Origin: Polydactylus sextarius
Taxonomy: Eukaryota; Chordata; Actinopteri; Polynemidae
Assembly (NCBI GenBank): GCA_016801845.1
Contig: CM028917.1
Coordinates: 1,390,001-1,454,000 of the forward strand
Length of the DNA stretch: 64,000 nucleotides
Direction: 5' to 3'
The translations under genes and the position numbers were made by a program. Below are positions 58,601-64,000 of this stretch, one piece after another. The number at the start of each line of letters is the position of its first letter. Within the stretch, counting starts at the first letter, position 1. The notes under the pieces were generated by a model. The model did no database searches, was not told the DNA's origin, and saw nothing but the letters and a program-made list of their open reading frames with translations.

Positions 58601-60169
58601 TCATGAACAAACGAACTTCTTCTAGTTCTACATAAAGGACGTCTCAGTGCTGCTGTTATACTATTGAACCAACAGAGTTGGTTCAATAGTTTCTGTTTGT
58701 CTGTTTCAACATGATGAGGTCGGCTCTGCACAGAGATAATTCTCATCAGTTTGTTGTAGAAGTTGACTCAGTTCTGAGCTCAGCTCCGTGTAAAACACAT
58801 TTGACGGTGAGTCAGACATCATCTTCTGATCAAACAAAACCAGAACCAGAAAGATCACTGCTTGTGGTTTTCTAATCTTGAAATGTTCTTGATTACCTTT
58901 CAGTTGTGGTGTTAACATGTCAACTCACTTGCTCACTTGCTCTCTGCCTCATCCTGCACAAAGGATCTCACATAATGACTTCAAACATTTTTGCTAATAG
59001 TTTTTCAGCCCTTAAGTCCCCTGAATTAGTCAATAACCTGTGTCAAACCAGTTTTCAGTTCTTATTGTGCAAGTTGCTCACAATATTAAAGATGCTCTCT
59101 GTAAGTTTGTGCTATTGCTACATGGCAAACTTTATGATTGACAGCTATTTATGACATGAACATCACCATCGTTGCAGTGACCATCACCGTACATCAGCAT
59201 ACACCACTTTCAAGGAAAATTAAGGAATCATCTTTATGACCTTCTTCAGATTTCATGCACGAACCTTGAAAAACCTTGTTCAGATTATTAAGTGGAGATA
59301 ATAAACAGCTGTGTCAGAACCAACAGACTAGATAATAAAAAAAAAAATATGGAACCATGTTTCACAAACAAATGTTCCTTTAAATGTAAATCCATAGATA
59401 CGTCAGTGTGCTGTGATCACAGATGATTAAAAAGGTGTGACATAATATTCCGGTTTATTTCCCAAAACTGTTTATTTTCCTGGTGCCAATAAAAAAGAGG
59501 CGAGATCCACTTCTGGGAAGTGAAGACGCGATTCAGTTACTTTAGTCACGTCACATTCTTGTATTCAGCCGTATTTCTACTTAATTTCACAGTCTCGTGG
59601 TTGGCAGTGTTTGTAACTGCTCTCTGGGTAATTGCCATCTTTTTTCCACCTCTGTTCACCTTCATCATCCTGAAGCACCTCAGCAGTTTTTTTTTTATTG
59701 ACATGCAAGATCCCTGTTTTTAATATCAAACCAAACCTCCCCCTGCTGGATTTCAGCCTCAGTGCAGCTGTAATTACCCTTTGCTCTTTTTAATGCACAT
59801 GGGGGTATACCTCCTGTTTTGGGGCACAGATTTAATTGCAAATGCAAACTTTACATGACTTAATGGAGTCACGGTATGTTTAATTGCCATGTTGTTTTTA
59901 CATAGCACCAGACAGAGCATTGTATTTGCAGGCAAATATTTAATCTCCTGAGGTGAAATTTAGTGTTTTTCCATTATTGTTTATAAAAACTAATCAAAAT
60001 CCTTTAGTCAGGCAGTGGATGGGTCGTATTGTCTACAGAATTAAACTCTGATCTCCTTAATGAGCCTCTGTTGATTGGAGGTTAATCTGTGTGCTGTCTA
60101 TGTGTTGTTACATCTCCATGCTACCTGCATCCAGCTCTCTCTCCTCAGCATGATACCTCTGTGACTCCA

Positions 60170-60290
60170 TGGCAGAACTTCTACCAACATGGTGCAGAAC
60201 TTCACCTGGACTCAAGGATGAGGTCAAAAGTCAAAGGTCACTGTGACCTTTGCTCATGTCTCCCTCAACTGTTATTGCATAATTATCTGT
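60170..60290 (+). repeat. Dispersed repeat carrying a perfect oestrogen response element
   Basis: GGACTCAAGGATGAGGTCAA leads into AGGTCACTGTGACCT at 60235-60249, which is exactly the AGGTCA-n3-TGACCT consensus. It is the same repeat family as 48310-48470 and 63120-63230. Confidence 0.65.
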
Positions 60291-61067
60291 TTTTTATTTG
60301 ACCATTAATGTGTAGGGTCAGCTCAGTATGGACACATTTGGTAGTTACTTCAATGGACTAAGAGTTGAATTTTATTCTAGAATAATTGCTTTTTGTTTAA
60401 ATACTTGAGATCCTTTGTCTTAAGCAGAAAGCTGTTATAGCTTTTATATATCGCTCTGAGAAAAAAAGGTCATTTTACCCCAAAGAAAAACAGGAGGTGC
60501 TGCCTTGATCAGGTATTTAGTGCAACAAAACATATTTAAAATCATCTGTCCAATGTCCCACTATTAAGTTTACTGGATCAAAAACTGAATTGTCCAATAA
60601 CTCAGTTTATGACAAAATGTACAGTTTGATTATCATGTCCATCAAGACCCAAATATTATTATCAATGATTATTATTATCAGTTGTTAATTATCCAGTGAC
60701 AAATCAGGTTTTTAACCTCATGGAACATGCTGTTCACATGAAAACCAATGGCAACAAAAAACAAATACAAACCACCAGGGTTTTTATACATCACATACCT
60801 GTGGACACAATATTGTCAACCACATTGTTTCACCACAGCAGATGGAGCCGGGCGTGACAGGTCACTAAGTCAGAGTTTTTGATCGGGACTAAGGTTTATC
60901 CAACATTAGCTACACATGAGCAGTAGCTGTTGGATAATGTAGTCTAGCTAACAGCTTGGCAGCTCAGTATGACCAACACAGTAGAGGCAAAGCTAATTAA
61001 CATATTTATGGATCGTAGATCTGAGAATCCCAGGTGTTGCATTAAATCTGAGCCATTTAGTCAAGTT

Positions 61068-61285
61068 ATATGAATTTTATTGTCATTTCAATCAGAAACA
61101 GTACGTACTTAAAATGAAACAGTGTTCCTCAAGGACCATGGTGCTACTTCAAACACAACATAGCGACATAAAATACATCTGTGCAGCGTGGGTAAACATT
61201 TCAGTGAAGTACAAACTGACACAAATGTACAGTACAGTGCTGACCAAGGTCCTCAAAAAAAAAAAAAAAAAAAAAAAAAGATCAT
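61068..61285. repeat. Dispersed repeat ending in a poly-A run
   Basis: The segment runs from TTTTATTGTCATTTCAATCA through TTCCTCAAGGACCATGGTGC to an A run at 61255-61279. The order resembles a common fish repeat, and the A tail suggests a retroposed origin. Confidence 0.5.
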
Positions 61286-61469
61286 CAATTTAAAAAACAA
61301 ACTTATTAACACGTTATTTTTATGACTTGAAATGAGTTGTAATCAAAGCTGGGACAGGAACGTTAACTGACTCAATTGGTTTCTCACTTCAGGAAGTTTA
61401 ATAATTGACTGTAGAGTCGGTTGGATGCTCAGAGAAGTTCTCCCATGTTTGTCCTTGGGTGGAGACAGT

Positions 61470-61490
61470 CTCACACACACACACACACAC
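61470..61490 (+). repeat. (CA)n microsatellite
   Basis: About ten CA units. Confidence 0.9.
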
Positions 61491-62799
61491 TGTACCATCT
61501 GCAGCTGAGTCGGTCCTGGCCCACAGCTTTATTACTCGATTTATTTACTCTGGCTGGTTCAGGTGCCACAGTGAGACCTGCTTGCCCCCACAGGTGTGCC
61601 CCAGCGGTCGAGGCGATTATGACTCTATCAGCCGGCCTTATTAAGTGTCACTGGAGGCAGACAGGAAGCTCCGGCCGCTGCCGCTGCGACCGGAGTCACA
61701 TACGGAGCAGAGGGAAAATCGGACAAGCGTCCTGTATGAGGCCGCTCATTAGCCGGCCTTGTGTTTTCTCTGTCTGCCGTCACGCTGTACAACCATCATG
61801 GCTGAAAGGTTGTGTTCACCTTGGCACTGGCTCGCTAATTAATGGGCAGTCATTTCGGGAGGTGGCAGTAAACACCATGGCTACAAGATAAAACATGAAT
61901 GCAATAAATTACTGCTCAGGGCTTGTTTACTAAGCGTTGGCTCCATGACGATGCACTCGAGAGAAAGAGCGGGATCAAACAAAGACAATAGACGTCGCAA
62001 ACTTCCTCATCTGCCAAGAACCTTTGTTACTTTCCATCATCATTCATGTTTAATATTTCCCTGCCTGTGGTTCTCTGCACATTCAGAACTCATTACCAGC
62101 CAGGTGTAGACTCATCTTGTAATGACAGATGGCTTTCTTTTAATTCCAGACAGATGCTGCCCTTTTTTTTAATGACCCCTTTTTTTTTTTGCTTTCCTCC
62201 CTCATGTCTCGCTGCTGTGAGGTTTATTAGCACAAAAAGGGCTTAGCATGAGACTTGGAGAGAGATTAGGGTCACAGTATTTTAGGGATTCTGGCCAAAC
62301 CCCCGACTGAGCCTCTCTGACATTCCTGATCATCACGCAGGACAGAGGTACCCAAGTGTCCACATTGACTGGAACAATTCCACAACTATCTCTTTAGTTG
62401 CTCCTGTAACAAACTGTACTTTATGGACAAAAGGGTGCCCAGAGTGTTTCCTCTCGTCCTCTCATCCATTTTTATCCAAGGTTGGGGAGTAGGTCAACAA
62501 GGTAGTCATTAATTGTGTTTTAATTTGAGGGCTGTGTCTTTCAGAGGATCCAATCTGCGAAGGTCAGCCACAGCTGAACCAATGGTCCTTGAATGAGACT
62601 GTCCAGCTTACAGGGAATTTCCTATTTCATCATAGAACACCAGGTTACTCTACTCACATTAACTGCACTTTTACATTGTAACATCACCTGCAGTGCATTT
62701 AGTCTAGGGATAAGTTGGGCTGTAAAGGATCCAACCATTGTAGTCTTCACAGCTCAGCAAAAGAAGCTGGATTTGAAGGTATACGACCAACATGTCCAG

Positions 62800-62960
62800 T
62801 CCCTGAATTAAGACCCTGGTCAGGTGTCCCACAATGTTTTCCAGCTCCTCCTGGATGATCCTGAAGCAACACCAGACAATAGATATATAATCTCACCGAG
62901 TCCTGGGTCTCACCTGAGGTTTTCCATCAGCTGGACGTGCCTGGGAAACTAACTGTGATC
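62800..62960. mobile_element. Degraded Rex1-like LINE fragment
   Basis: CCAGCTCCTCCTGGATGATC, GAGTCCTGGGTCTCACCTGA and CAGCTGGACGTGCCTGGGAA occur in the order known for a teleost LINE-derived segment. Confidence 0.5.
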
Positions 62961-63119
62961 TCATTCTTCCAGCTCATGATCATAGCTGAGGGATGGAAGC
63001 AAGGTTGTCTTCAGTAGTGGTCATCAGAAAACTAGAAAAGTGCTATGTGATTGCAGACCATTTACCATTTAAATGAGGTGATTAAATGAAGCTGCCACTG
63101 ACAACAGGTGATCAAGTCC

Positions 63120-63230
63120 AGCTGTCCCAATCTTGTGAATACAACATCTCATGAACACTGGTGACATTAACTTGGACTCAAGGTTGAATGGATCACAGGT
63201 GAAGGTCACTCTGGCCACATTCATTTATTT
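63120..63230 (+). repeat. Dispersed repeat with decayed hormone-response-like palindrome
   Basis: ACTTGGACTCAAGGTTGAAT is followed by AGGTCACTCTGGCCA, a decayed relative of the palindrome at 60235. Confidence 0.5.
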
Positions 63231-64000
63231 GCGTTTTACCTACAAACATATTGCTATCTGGCAGCAGCTTGATGATATTTTTTGTTTTCTTACTGCAGTT
63301 GTAGTTATTTTTACTTTGATTTTTTTAAAATGCAGATTTGTTACCTGTTGCCTATTGATTCACTATGATAACTGGTTTTGTTTCAAGAAATGATATGATT
63401 TTGCACAATCATCTCCATACATCATGTTCCAAATTCTGTTCTTCTCTTCTGTTGTCCTCTCCTCTTATCTCTGAACAATATTGGATATTCTGCCCGTGTT
63501 GTGTCTGAGTAAAAGTGTCAGCATGTGATTTATAACCATTACACTTAACGTGCAGATGAGCTCCAACAACGCTGTTTACATTCAGCAGGCATGCGCTTCC
63601 GTCTTTGACCTGATCAACCCGCCAGTCATTCATCACTCAGTGCTTTCCATTTTCTGACTTCGACCAGTATCACATCGCAGATACGGCTGATTCTTTATCA
63701 TTTATTTTACATTACTCTTCAGTAGTTATTTATATTTTATTCTTTAAGGAGACTGGCTCCTTAGACACACTCACACACACACACATATTTTGTTGGCCTG
63801 GCTACATAATGTGATGCCACTTCTATTTTATTGTAATTCATTTTAAATATACTCTCAATATAGGTGACAGTTTTTGCAGATTTTATTCTGAAAGTTTTGA
63901 TGGAAGATGTGATTCATATTTTTCTCCCATGATAAGTCTTCTGTTTAAAAACTGTCTCAACCAAACACATAGTTGCTTAATTCAAATAGTGTCTGAACTT

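Larger units (their letters stand above)
56171..64000. other. Intergenic region downstream of TMEM104
   Basis: Nearly 7.8 kb without a supportable gene. It contains a repeat fragment near 57528-57560 (GGTGGCGCTAGAG), Rex1-like fragments (58385, 62800), the hormone-response-like repeats (60170, 63120), a dispersed repeat with an A26 run (61068-61285), CA microsatellites (56508-56524, 61470-61490, 63768-63785) and AT-rich sequence. The longest ORF (61421-61891) has no recognisable domain and overlaps a CA repeat. Confidence 0.6.

Noticed and set aside
61421..61891. 156-codon ORF downstream of TMEM104
   Set aside because: It includes a CA microsatellite translated as HTHTHT and no known motif. 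Low GC-rich local composition explains the lack of stops.

Overview
This window is genomic DNA from a ray-finned fish, most likely a percomorph teleost. The evidence is a vertebrate TMEM104 orthologue with GT-AG introns, tRNA-derived SINE copies of a common teleost type, a LINE reverse transcriptase remnant, fossil DNA-transposon fragments and many CA/GT microsatellites. Family names were assigned from memory of sequence patterns, with no database search.

Region 1 (1 to about 8,100) is a large inverted duplication. A left arm (1 to about 3,540, cut off by the window start) and a right arm (about 4,010 to 7,809 and beyond) are reverse-complement copies around a spacer of roughly 0.5 kb. Each arm carries one copy of an unrecognised gene, and the copies point tail to tail. 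The right copy (minus strand, 8060-5490) is one intact 856-codon frame: an acidic/basic N-terminus, a first array of 15-residue repeats, a long charged coiled coil, a second array of about 22 repeats and a short basic C-terminal tail. The left copy (plus strand) has about 17 units in its second array and is broken by three small indels. The spacer holds a (CAA)n microsatellite, DNA-transposon fragments and a 42-bp scrap of the gene's own coiled-coil coding sequence.

Region 2 (about 9,500 to 56,170) is one gene, TMEM104, on the plus strand. It has a 5' UTR exon and nine coding exons that together encode about 493 residues. It is a multi-pass membrane protein of the amino acid/auxin permease-like superfamily. 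All splice phases agree, except that the last exon lacks one base near 54,974-54,976, which shifts the frame and brings in a stop at 55,040. The cause is either an assembly error in a G run or a real allele. Its introns (the largest about 20 kb) hold SINEs, a LINE remnant, two terminal-inverted-repeat elements, degenerate tandem repeats and simple repeats.

Region 3 (56,170 to 64,000) is intergenic, with no coding gene I can support. It contains fragments of dispersed teleost repeats, including one with a perfect oestrogen-response-element palindrome.
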